A DNA stretch of 13,086 nucleotides from Hydrocurvibacter sp036169815 (GTDB lineage Bacteria; Campylobacterota; Campylobacteria; Campylobacterales; Sulfurimonadaceae), in NCBI GenBank assembly GCA_036169815.1, contig JAVHOA010000067.1, positions 1-13,086 of the forward strand, given 5' to 3'. The notes below the pieces were generated by a model. The model did not search any database. It saw only the letters and a program-made list of their open reading frames with translations, and was not told the DNA's origin. The position numbers and the translations under genes are program-made. Every line of letters begins with the position of its first letter. The first letter of the stretch is position 1. Shown here one piece after another: positions 1-5,446 of the stretch.

Positions 1-10
1 TCTAGATATA

Positions 11-39
11 TTGCACTTGCAGAATTTATTTGTTAAAAT
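11..39 (+). promoter_or_regulatory. Putative promoter of the acidic small protein gene
   Basis: TTGCAC (11-16) and TAAAAT (34-39) are separated by 17 bp, and the -10 box carries an upstream TG (31-32) as in extended -10 promoters. The expected start near 46 leaves a leader of about 17 nt before the ATG at 63. Seen by motif only. Confidence 0.5.
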
Positions 40-62
40 TCTAAAAAACCAAAGGAGCACTT

Positions 63-194
63 ATGTCAGATGATTATGATTATGATGATTCAGAATATGA
101 TTATGATGAAGAGAATGAAAGCGAAGATTATGAGGACTATACTGCAATTGAGGATGAAGATTCAGAGAATGCAGCGGATGATGATGAATACTAA
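63..194 (+). CDS. Extremely acidic 43-residue small protein, unknown function
   Basis: The frame encodes 43 residues. By direct count it has 14 Asp, 10 Glu and 7 Tyr and no Lys, Arg or His, so the net charge is about -24. The remainder is mostly Ser, Ala and Asn, with hardly any hydrophobic residue. It should be disordered and soluble; no signal peptide or membrane segment is present. A strong ribosome binding site (AAGGAG, 52-57) lies 5 nt before the ATG. A promoter-like pair precedes it and an intrinsic terminator follows, so it looks like its own transcription unit. Repeated Asp-Tyr-Asp steps run through the first 15 residues. Possible roles are a DNA-mimic or polyanionic partner, a metal or cation binder, or a charged assembly factor; all are guesses. 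I do not recognise a family. The low-complexity composition leaves some doubt, but the translation signals argue for a real gene. Confidence 0.7.
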   Translation: MSDDYDYDDSEYDYDEENESEDYEDYTAIEDEDSENAADDDEY

Positions 195-229
195 CGCTTG
201 AAGCTTTTGCCCTTCTTCCTTTAAAAATA

Positions 230-262
230 GAACCCAAGTTCCATTGGGTTCTCTCTCCTTTA
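230..262 (+). terminator. Intrinsic terminator after the acidic small protein gene
   Basis: GAACCCAA (230-237) and TTGGGTTC (244-251) form a perfect 8-bp stem with a 6-nt loop. A T/C-rich tract follows (252-262 and beyond). It closes the unit that starts at 11. Confidence 0.85.
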
Positions 263-277
263 TTATTTTAATTTTTC

Positions 278-289
278 CTTACATGTAAG
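278..289. repeat. Perfect 12-bp palindrome CTTACATGTAAG
   Basis: The palindrome lies between the terminator at 230-262 and the PAS gene promoter. The core TACATGTAAG recurs at 2063-2072, 8177-8186 and 11544-11553. It may be an operator here, but its presence inside genes elsewhere argues for a genome-wide motif. Confidence 0.5.
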
Positions 290-350
290 TATTAATAATG
301 AGTATCTTTGAAACACTAAGAGATGATATCGCATTTATATTTCATAAAAA

Positions 351-379
351 TTAACAATATACATATAAGTAGGTATTAT
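351..379 (+). promoter_or_regulatory. Putative promoter of the PAS/MCP pair
   Basis: TTAACA (351-356) and TATTAT (374-379) are 17 bp apart. Transcription would start near 386 and give a leader of roughly 24 nt to the ATG at 410. Motif match only. Confidence 0.4.
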
Positions 380-397
380 ACGAAAATATGATTTATT

Positions 398-402
398 GGA
401 GA
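398..402 (+). promoter_or_regulatory. Ribosome binding site that selects the start of the PAS gene
   Basis: GGAGA at 398-402 is 1 nt from the in-frame ATG at 404 but 7 nt from the ATG at 410, so the second ATG is the likelier start. Confidence 0.55.
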
Positions 403-409
403 TATGCGA

Positions 410-793
410 ATGAATGAATATGTGCTAAAAAGAGATGATTTTTTAGTTTCTCAAACAGATGCAAGGGGCGTGATCCTTTTTGCCAATGATGACTTTTGCA
501 AGATTGCGGGTTACACTCTTGAGGAGTTAGTTGGGAAGCCACACAATATTGTGCGCCATCCAGATATGCCACGCGCCGCTTTTAAGGATCTTTGGGATAC
601 CGTGAATCTGGATAAAGTTTGGAATGGCTATGTAAAAAATAGAACAAAAGATGGCGGGTATTACTGGGTTTATGCGACAGTTTATCCAATGTATGACAAA
701 GTGCGACAAGCAAAGACATATATGTCATGCAGAAGAAAGCCTTCAGAGTCAGAGATAGCAGAAGCGCAGCACCTTTATAAAAATTTAAAATAG
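410..793 (+). CDS. PAS-domain redox/energy sensor, Aer/CetB type
   Basis: This 127-residue protein is essentially one PAS domain and has no membrane segment. The Aer-type signature N-I-V-R-H-P-D-M-P is at residues 46-54, with the preceding G-Y-T-x-E-E-L-x-G-K-P block (34-44) and Trp71 and Trp86 downstream. In Aer of E. coli and CetB of Campylobacter jejuni such domains bind FAD and report redox or energy state; FAD binding here is inferred from that similarity. The protein has no signalling output of its own. The receptor gene begins 10 nt downstream, so the two probably form a split Aer in which the cytoplasmic PAS protein docks on the membrane-bound receptor. The start at 410 is preferred over 404 because of ribosome binding site spacing. 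Paralogues of this family are common in Campylobacterota, so orthology to cetB itself is not claimed. Confidence 0.88.
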   Translation: MNEYVLKRDDFLVSQTDARGVILFANDDFCKIAGYTLEELVGKPHNIVRHPDMPRAAFKDLWDTVNLDKVWNGYVKNRTKDGGYYWVYATVYPMYDKVRQAKTYMSCRRKPSESEIAEAQHLYKNLK

Positions 794-803
794 GATTGGT
801 GGA

Positions 804-1919
804 ATGAATAACTTACAAAAAAATATAGTTTTAGTTGGTGTTTTTGGACTTTTACTGCTCTCGCTTTTGTTCACAAACTCTTTAGCGGTTGTAGCAGGCT
901 TGATTGTGGTTGCTTTTATTGTCAGTGTTGCCTTGCAAAATCTGGGAATAGCTTCTACAGAGAGTGACAATATCGAGTTACTAAAAAAAATAGATGAGAT
1001 GATTGATTTTGAAAGAAACAATATAGCACTCAATGAAAATACAATAGATCCAATTGAAAAAGAGCTCAATTGCTTGCTTCAAAAATATACTAAGACGATT
1101 TCAGATGACACGAAAGTTGCTGGCGAGATGGTTCTTTTGGCAGATAAAGTTGCAAACGGGCACTATACTTGCAGAATTGGCTCAGATACAAAAACACCCT
1201 ATGTACATGTTTTAAGAAATAGTATGAATAATATGATTGAGTCCTCAGAAAAAAATCTTGATAATGCCATCACAACACTCAAAAACTTTTCAAATGGAAA
1301 TTTTCATGTTCGAAGTAGTGTAAAAGTTGAAGCAAAAATGGCTGAACTTCTAAATAATATCAACGCATTAGGCCAATCGCTTCAAAATATGGAGCAAGCA
1401 AACAAAGACTCAAACCAACATATTGTTGAATCTGCACATGTTCTTAATGAGACTATTGAAAACATTACCAATACAACTATTGTAAATTTTAAAAATATGA
1501 TTAACAAGATAGTTGAGCGTATCCACTTTGTCTCTCAAAAAGAGAACGAGATGGTTGGAAATTTGCAAACGCTTGTCGAGCATGCGAATGAAACAAAAGC
1601 GATACTCCAAACGATAGGTGACATCGCCGATCAAACCAATCTTTTGGCTTTAAATGCAGCCATTGAAGCAGCGCGGGCTGGTGAACATGGACGGGGTTTT
1701 GCTGTCGTTGCCGATGAGGTAAGAAAACTTGCGGAACGAACACAAAAAAGTTTAGCAGAGACTTCTGCTACTACAAACGTATTGATTCAGTCTATCTCCG
1801 ATGCCTCCGATACCTTAAATAAAAATGCAGATGATGTCAATGAAATCTCTGATGAAGTGGGTGAAGTAAGCTACAAAATGGATGAGATAATCGTAACACT
1901 CACAAATCTTACAAAATAA
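804..1919 (+). CDS. Methyl-accepting chemotaxis protein, CetA/Aer-like, without periplasmic sensor
   Basis: This 371-residue receptor has two membrane segments at about 8-24 and 27-44 joined by only a few residues. It is therefore a hairpin anchor with no periplasmic ligand domain. HAMP-like helical segments follow (about 100-195). The signalling domain has the conserved tip at 271-313 (DQTNLLALNAAIEAARAGE, then GRGFAVVADEVRKLAE), which contacts CheA and CheW. The protein ends shortly after the returning helix and lacks a C-terminal CheR-binding pentapeptide. A membrane hairpin plus a neighbouring PAS protein matches the split CetA/CetB arrangement of C. jejuni, here with the PAS gene first. 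The two genes are 10 nt apart and surely co-transcribed. The inferred job is energy taxis, through FAD redox state relayed by the PAS partner to the flagellar motor. Confidence 0.9.
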   Translation: MNNLQKNIVLVGVFGLLLLSLLFTNSLAVVAGLIVVAFIVSVALQNLGIASTESDNIELLKKIDEMIDFERNNIALNENTIDPIEKELNCLLQKYTKTISDDTKVAGEMVLLADKVANGHYTCRIGSDTKTPYVHVLRNSMNNMIESSEKNLDNAITTLKNFSNGNFHVRSSVKVEAKMAELLNNINALGQSLQNMEQANKDSNQHIVESAHVLNETIENITNTTIVNFKNMINKIVERIHFVSQKENEMVGNLQTLVEHANETKAILQTIGDIADQTNLLALNAAIEAARAGEHGRGFAVVADEVRKLAERTQKSLAETSATTNVLIQSISDASDTLNKNADDVNEISDEVGEVSYKMDEIIVTLTNLTK

Positions 1920-1935
1920 ACATTTTTCTTTCTTT

Positions 1936-1963
1936 GGCCTTCGTGTGAAGGCCTTCCCTTTTA
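1936..1963 (+). terminator. Intrinsic terminator after the MCP gene
   Basis: GGCCTTC (1936-1942) and GAAGGCC (1947-1953) form a 7-bp stem with a GTGT loop, followed by TTCCCTTTT. It separates the taxis pair from the cytochrome bd operon. Confidence 0.88.
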
Positions 1964-2000
1964 AAATTTACTAAAACATCCTCTTTTAAAAAAATTTCCA

Positions 2001-2029
2001 TTACAAAAACAATCTTAAGATGCTATACT
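2001..2029 (+). promoter_or_regulatory. Strong putative promoter of the cytochrome bd operon, with a palindrome in its spacer
   Basis: TTACAA (2001-2006) and TATACT (2024-2029) are spaced 17 bp apart, and TG at 2021-2022 makes an extended -10. The perfect 10-bp palindrome ATCTTAAGAT (2012-2021) fills much of the spacer. A protein bound there would block RNA polymerase, so it is a candidate repressor operator. The leader to the ATG at 2080 would be about 45 nt. Confidence 0.55.
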
Positions 2030-2079
2030 CAAAAACTAAATTTTTATAAAAGCTTATAGAGCTACATGTAAGGGTATTG

Positions 2080-2298
2080 ATGGGGTTTGTAAAGAGAATA
2101 TTCGTGTTTTACAAAGATGGATTTTCAAATATGCGTCTTGGTAAAAAATTGTGGGCGCTTATTATTTTCAAACTTATTATCCTTTTTGGGGTCGTGAAGC
2201 TTTTATTTTTTCCAAATTTTTTAGATACACATTTTCAAACGCAAACAGAAAAAAGTGACTATATCATCGAAAATTTGACTCATTTGAAACAAAAATAG
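2080..2298 (+). CDS. DUF4492 family membrane protein upstream of cydA
   Basis: This 72-residue protein has one clear membrane segment at about residues 25-45 (ALIIFKLIILFGVVKLLFF). The N-terminal part is positively charged and reads F-Y-K-D-G-F-x-x-M-x-L-G-K-x-L-W; F-F-P-N follows the span. This pattern fits the DUF4492 family as I remember it, which is found next to cytochrome bd genes in Bacteroidetes and Campylobacterota. Its function is not established. Position suggests a small accessory or assembly factor for the oxidase. The ATG at 2080 is chosen over an upstream TTG at 2077 because the AAGGG at 2070-2074 is then 5 nt away. cydA starts 8 nt after the stop, so the genes share a transcript. 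Confidence 0.75.
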   Translation: MGFVKRIFVFYKDGFSNMRLGKKLWALIIFKLIILFGVVKLLFFPNFLDTHFQTQTEKSDYIIENLTHLKQK

Positions 2299-2306
2299 GA
2301 GTGTAT

Positions 2307-3839
2307 ATGGAACATACAGCAGAACTCATAGATTGGTCAAGGGCGCAGTTTGCACTGACGGCTTTGTACCATTGGCTTTTTGTGCCTTTGACTTTAGGAC
2401 TTTCTTTTATTGTAGCGATTATGGAAAGTATTTATGTAACAACGGGTGATACGTGGTGGAAAAAGACAACACAATTTTGGATGACACTTTTTGCCATCAA
2501 CTTTGCGCTTGGGCTTGCAACGGGCATAATTATGGAGTTTGAGTTTGGAACAAACTGGTCAAACTACGCCTGGATTGTTGGAGATATTTTTGGCGCTCCG
2601 CTTGCTATTGAGGGAATTATGGCGTTTTTTATGGAATCGACCTTTTTTGCCATTATGTTTTTTGGTTGGAATAAAGTAAGCAAGAAAACGCATCTTCTTT
2701 CCACTTGGCTTGTAGCGCTTGGTTCAAACCTTTCGGCTCTTTGGATTTTGATTGCCAATGGTTGGATGCAACATCCCGTTGGCATGGTATTTAACCCAGA
2801 TAGTGCACGTAATGAGATGATTGACTTTTGGGCAGTTGTGCTCAACCCAAATGCGTACAGCAAATTTTTACATACAATCAGCAGTGGCTATGTTTTGGCA
2901 TCTTTGTTTGTAATTGCGGTGAGCAGTTGGTATCTTTTAAAAGGGCGCGAAACCAAGTTTGCAAAAAGAAGCATCATTGTAGCGGCCAGTTTTGGGATGA
3001 TTACATCGCTTTATATGCTCGCTTCGGGAGATGAATCAGCGCATCAAGTTGCACTTCACCAGCCTATGAAACTCGCTGCAATGGAGGGAATTTATAGAGG
3101 TGAGGAGAGACAAGGCCTTGTTGCTGCTGGGATTTTAAATAGCGAAAAGCAAGTTGGTGATGATACCATTGATACTTTCTTGGTTAAGCTAGAAATTCCC
3201 TATGTTCTTTCTGTTTTAGGGTACCACTCTTTAGATGCTTTTGTTCCTGGAGTCAACGATCTTGTGTATGGAAACAAAGAACACAAAATTATGAGTATTG
3301 AGGAAAAAATGGTGTATGGCAAGGAGGCTGTTCGTGCGCTTGGGGAGTATAAAATGGCGCAAAAAGCAAACGATACAGTACAACAAGCTGATGCACGCAA
3401 GCGTTTTGAAGCCAATGAAAAATATCTTGGATATGGATATCTCAAAGATGCAAAAGAGGCAGTTCCCAATATGGCACTTACTTTTTATAGTTTTCACACA
3501 ATGGTAGGACTCGGATCGTTTTTTATCTTTCTCTTTTTTATGATTTTATACAACTCAATGACTGCTGATATTAGTACAAAGCGATGGCTTTTGATGCTTG
3601 GCGTCCTTGGTTTACCACTTGGATATATAGCGCAAGAAGCAGGATGGATTGTAGCAGAAGCGGGTCGCCAGCCGTGGGCTATCCAAGATATGCTTCCAGT
3701 TGGGATGGCCACTTCAAATATCGCCGCTGGCAATGTAATAATCACCTTTTGGATGTTTACCATTATGTTTACAGCGCTACTGATTGCTGAGATTAGTATT
3801 ATGACCAAACAGATCAAAATCGGGCCGGAGGGACACTAA
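2307..3839 (+). CDS. cydA: Cytochrome bd quinol oxidase subunit I
   Basis: This is the haem-bearing subunit of the membrane oxidase that reduces oxygen to water with quinol. It has 510 residues (E. coli CydA has 522) and many hydrophobic spans. Recognisable residues are His22 in ALYHWLFVPLTLG (E. coli His19), Glu102 and Glu110 in IEGIMAFFMES, His189 in FLHTISSGYV (His186), Lys255 and Glu260 in the quinol loop HQPMKLAAME, Met399 in FHTMVGLG (Met393) and GRQPW at 453-457. The charged segment at about 320-385 belongs to the quinol loop. One difference is His397 where E. coli has Arg391, a residue near haem b558. The ATG at 2307 is used, not the GTG at 2301, because AGGAG (2297-2301) lies 5 nt upstream of it. 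The stop overlaps the cydB start by one base (TAATG), which implies coupled translation. Confidence 0.97.
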   Translation: MEHTAELIDWSRAQFALTALYHWLFVPLTLGLSFIVAIMESIYVTTGDTWWKKTTQFWMTLFAINFALGLATGIIMEFEFGTNWSNYAWIVGDIFGAPLAIEGIMAFFMESTFFAIMFFGWNKVSKKTHLLSTWLVALGSNLSALWILIANGWMQHPVGMVFNPDSARNEMIDFWAVVLNPNAYSKFLHTISSGYVLASLFVIAVSSWYLLKGRETKFAKRSIIVAASFGMITSLYMLASGDESAHQVALHQPMKLAAMEGIYRGEERQGLVAAGILNSEKQVGDDTIDTFLVKLEIPYVLSVLGYHSLDAFVPGVNDLVYGNKEHKIMSIEEKMVYGKEAVRALGEYKMAQKANDTVQQADARKRFEANEKYLGYGYLKDAKEAVPNMALTFYSFHTMVGLGSFFIFLFFMILYNSMTADISTKRWLLMLGVLGLPLGYIAQEAGWIVAEAGRQPWAIQDMLPVGMATSNIAAGNVIITFWMFTIMFTALLIAEISIMTKQIKIGPEGH

Positions 3840-4969
3840 TGTTTGAAAATCTATCTTTATTGGCTTTGCAAGAGTATTGGTGGTTTATCATCGCAACACT
3901 TGGCGGACTTTTTGTTTTTATGATGTTTGTACAAGGCGGGCAAACGCTGCTTTACACACTAGGAAGAACACAAAGCCAACGCGATTTACTCATTAACTCT
4001 CTTGGACGAAAATGGGAGCTTACTTTTACCTCACTTGTTCTTTTTGGAGGAGCGCTTTTTGCAGCATTTCCTCTTTTTTATGCTGTGAGTTTTGGTGGTG
4101 CTTACTTTCTTTGGATGGGAATTTTATTCTCTTTTATTATTCAGGCGGTTTCTTATGAGTACCGTAAAAAACCAAACAATATCTTTGGCGCAAAGACCTA
4201 TGAGATTTTTTTGTATATCAATGGAGCCGCGGGAGTTTTGCTATTAGGAACGGCGGTTGCAACCCTTTTTACTGGTGGTCATTTTGTAGTCAATGCAATG
4301 CATCTCTCCACGTGGACCTCTCCTGCTTATGGACTTGAGGCACTTTTAAACCCTTTTAATCTTGTTTTTGCGTTTATGCTTTTTTTTCTTGCACGGATGC
4401 AAGCGGCACTCTATTTTATCAACAATATTAATGAAGATGGTATTGTCAAAAGAGCAAAAGTAAGTTTAAAGAGCAACACGATTTTATTTCTTATCGCATT
4501 TGCTTTTGTAGCGCTTTTTCTTCTTAGTGCAGACGGCTTGTATGTCGATACTCACACACAACTTATCTCTGTTGAGCATCACAAATATCTACATAACCTT
4601 CTTGCAATGCCTCTCGTGCTATTCATGATACTCGTAGGTGCGGTTTTGGTTGTATGGAGCGTTTTTATCACACTATTTCGTCAAAGCAAGAAAGGGATTT
4701 GGTTGAGTGGCTTTGGGAGTGTTTTTGTTGCCATTGGCATCTTTTTGATTGCTGGGCTTTGTAATACTGCTTACTATCCTTCACTGCATGATGTGCAAAG
4801 TTCCCTCACAATTATGAACAGTGCGAGTAGCCGTTTTACACTTGTAACGATGAGTTATGTCTCGTTACTTGTACCCTTCGTTTTAGCATATATTGTGTGG
4901 GCGTGGCGCGCTCTAGATAAAGAAAAAATCACTATTGATGAGATCGCATCTGATCCTCATCACTATTAA
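3839..4969 (+). CDS. cydB: Cytochrome bd quinol oxidase subunit II
   Basis: This 376-residue integral membrane subunit (E. coli CydB 379) pairs with CydA. Hydrophobic helices are spread along the whole length. The most conserved block is G-R-K-W-E-L-T-F...F-G-G-A-L-F-A-A-F-P-L-F-Y (56-81), then GGAYFLWMGILF and IIQAVSYEYR. The GGALFAA core matches E. coli CydB. The preceding E. coli motif WDGNEVW, with the Asp proposed for proton uptake, is replaced by GRKWELTF. As I recall this is typical of CydB from Bacteroidetes and Campylobacterota; I could not align it here. Translation is coupled to cydA by a 1-base overlap. A further tiny membrane protein gene starts 10 nt after the stop. Confidence 0.95.
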   Translation: MFENLSLLALQEYWWFIIATLGGLFVFMMFVQGGQTLLYTLGRTQSQRDLLINSLGRKWELTFTSLVLFGGALFAAFPLFYAVSFGGAYFLWMGILFSFIIQAVSYEYRKKPNNIFGAKTYEIFLYINGAAGVLLLGTAVATLFTGGHFVVNAMHLSTWTSPAYGLEALLNPFNLVFAFMLFFLARMQAALYFINNINEDGIVKRAKVSLKSNTILFLIAFAFVALFLLSADGLYVDTHTQLISVEHHKYLHNLLAMPLVLFMILVGAVLVVWSVFITLFRQSKKGIWLSGFGSVFVAIGIFLIAGLCNTAYYPSLHDVQSSLTIMNSASSRFTLVTMSYVSLLVPFVLAYIVWAWRALDKEKITIDEIASDPHHY

Positions 4970-4979
4970 AGGAAGTTTT

Positions 4980-5114
4980 ATGGAATCGATTTTATGGTAT
5001 GCAACGTGGCCATTTGTTATTTATATGGCATGGAAATTTGTTTTCATTAATATCAATCAACACGCCAAGATGGAAAAACTTGAAGCGTATGAAGAAGCAG
5101 AAAAACATAAATAA
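4980..5114 (+). CDS. Putative CydX-like small membrane subunit of cytochrome bd
   Basis: This 44-residue frame starts 10 nt after cydB and has a good ribosome binding site (AAAGGAAG, 4968-4975). The protein reads M-E-S-I-L-W-Y-A-T-W-P-F-V-I-Y-M-A-W-K-F-V-F-I (1-23), one aromatic-rich membrane span. A charged amphipathic tail follows, with many Glu and Lys (28-44). E. coli CydX (37 residues) and CydS or CydH elsewhere have the same design: one span plus a short acidic tail, encoded just after cydB and needed for oxidase stability. Shared ancestry with CydX cannot be shown from this sequence; the analogy rests on size, topology and position. The gene is short enough to be missed by automatic calling. 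It is the last gene of the operon, followed 22 nt later by a terminator stem. Confidence 0.75.
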   Translation: MESILWYATWPFVIYMAWKFVFININQHAKMEKLEAYEEAEKHK

Positions 5115-5127
5115 AAACCCCTTTTAT

Positions 5128-5172
5128 TGCAAGCTAATTTCTATGGAAACATGGCTTGCATAGAAATTTTTT
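5128..5172 (+). terminator. Terminator of the cydAB operon with an interleaved alternative hairpin
   Basis: AATTTCTATG (5136-5145) and CATAGAAATT (5159-5168) form a perfect 10-bp stem. The T run from 5167 to 5172 begins within its last two stem bases, giving a classic though AU-rich terminator. A second stem, TGCAAGC (5128-5134) with GCTTGCA (5154-5160), interleaves with it and shares bases 5159-5160. The two folds compete or form a pseudoknot-like shape. Confidence 0.7.
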
Positions 5173-5203
5173 CCCATCCACCGCTAAAACAGTAAAATCT
5201 TCA

Positions 5204-5325
5204 TCACATTTTTATCACATGTAAAGCTAATTACATAAAAGTTTAAATTCTTTTTTGTGAATAAAATGTGATAAACACAAATAAAAACTCCCTTTTTTAG
5301 GTGTTTTCACACTTATAAAATGTGA
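5204..5325. promoter_or_regulatory. Array of TCACA/TGTGA half-sites upstream of the redox cluster
   Basis: Six half-sites lie in 122 bp. TCACA occurs at 5204-5208 and 5215-5219 (direct repeat, 11-bp step). TGTGA occurs at 5256-5260 and 5267-5271 (direct repeat, 11-bp step, opposite orientation). TCACA at 5307-5311 and TGTGA at 5321-5325 form an inverted pair. The centres of the three pairs are about 52 bp apart, close to five helical turns. Direct repeats with an 11-bp step are typical of OmpR/PhoB-family response regulator sites. No protein can be assigned from sequence alone. Confidence 0.5.
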
Positions 5326-5349
5326 GATTTAACTCTAGCTTATAGTTCT

Positions 5350-5370
5350 TATAATATTAATAATTATAAT
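5350..5370 (+). promoter_or_regulatory. Candidate -10 elements of the flavoprotein gene promoter
   Basis: Two exact TATAAT boxes (5350-5355 and 5365-5370) lie in a very AT-rich stretch. Neither has a convincing -35 box, which fits activator-dependent transcription. With the second box, the nearest half-site pair would be centred near -61; with the first, near -46. The rest of 5115-5446 holds the cydAB terminator and the half-site array; I see no gene in it. Confidence 0.35.
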
Positions 5371-5434
5371 ATTTAAACTGCATTAAGCTTTGCACCGCTA
5401 AACTTTTCGTGATTAAAAAATCTTATACTTAATG

Positions 5435-5440
5435 AAGGAG
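5435..5440 (+). promoter_or_regulatory. Ribosome binding site that selects the flavoprotein start
   Basis: AAGGAG here lies inside the frame that would begin at the ATG at 5432, so that ATG cannot be the start used by it. It is 3 nt from the ATG at 5444 and 6 nt from the ATG at 5447, which is preferred. Confidence 0.65.
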
Positions 5441-5446
5441 TCTATG

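Noticed and set aside
2045..2058. TATAA/TTATA inverted repeat in the cyd leader
   Set aside because: A 5-bp all-AT stem is expected by chance in this composition.
3200..3817. Several minus-strand open frames of 88-107 codons opposite cydA
   Set aside because: They are shadows of the cydA reading frame, without ribosome binding sites or recognisable proteins.
5256..5264. Exact DnaA-box sequence TTATTCACA on the minus strand in the 5115-5446 intergenic region
   Set aside because: It is a single box made of the same TGTGA half-sites as the array. There is no dnaA, dnaN or clustered set of boxes nearby, so an origin is not supported.
5424..5429. TATACT resembling a -10 box just before the flavoprotein gene
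   Set aside because: Transcription would start near 5436, inside or after the ribosome binding site at 5435-5440, so it would not give a translatable leader.
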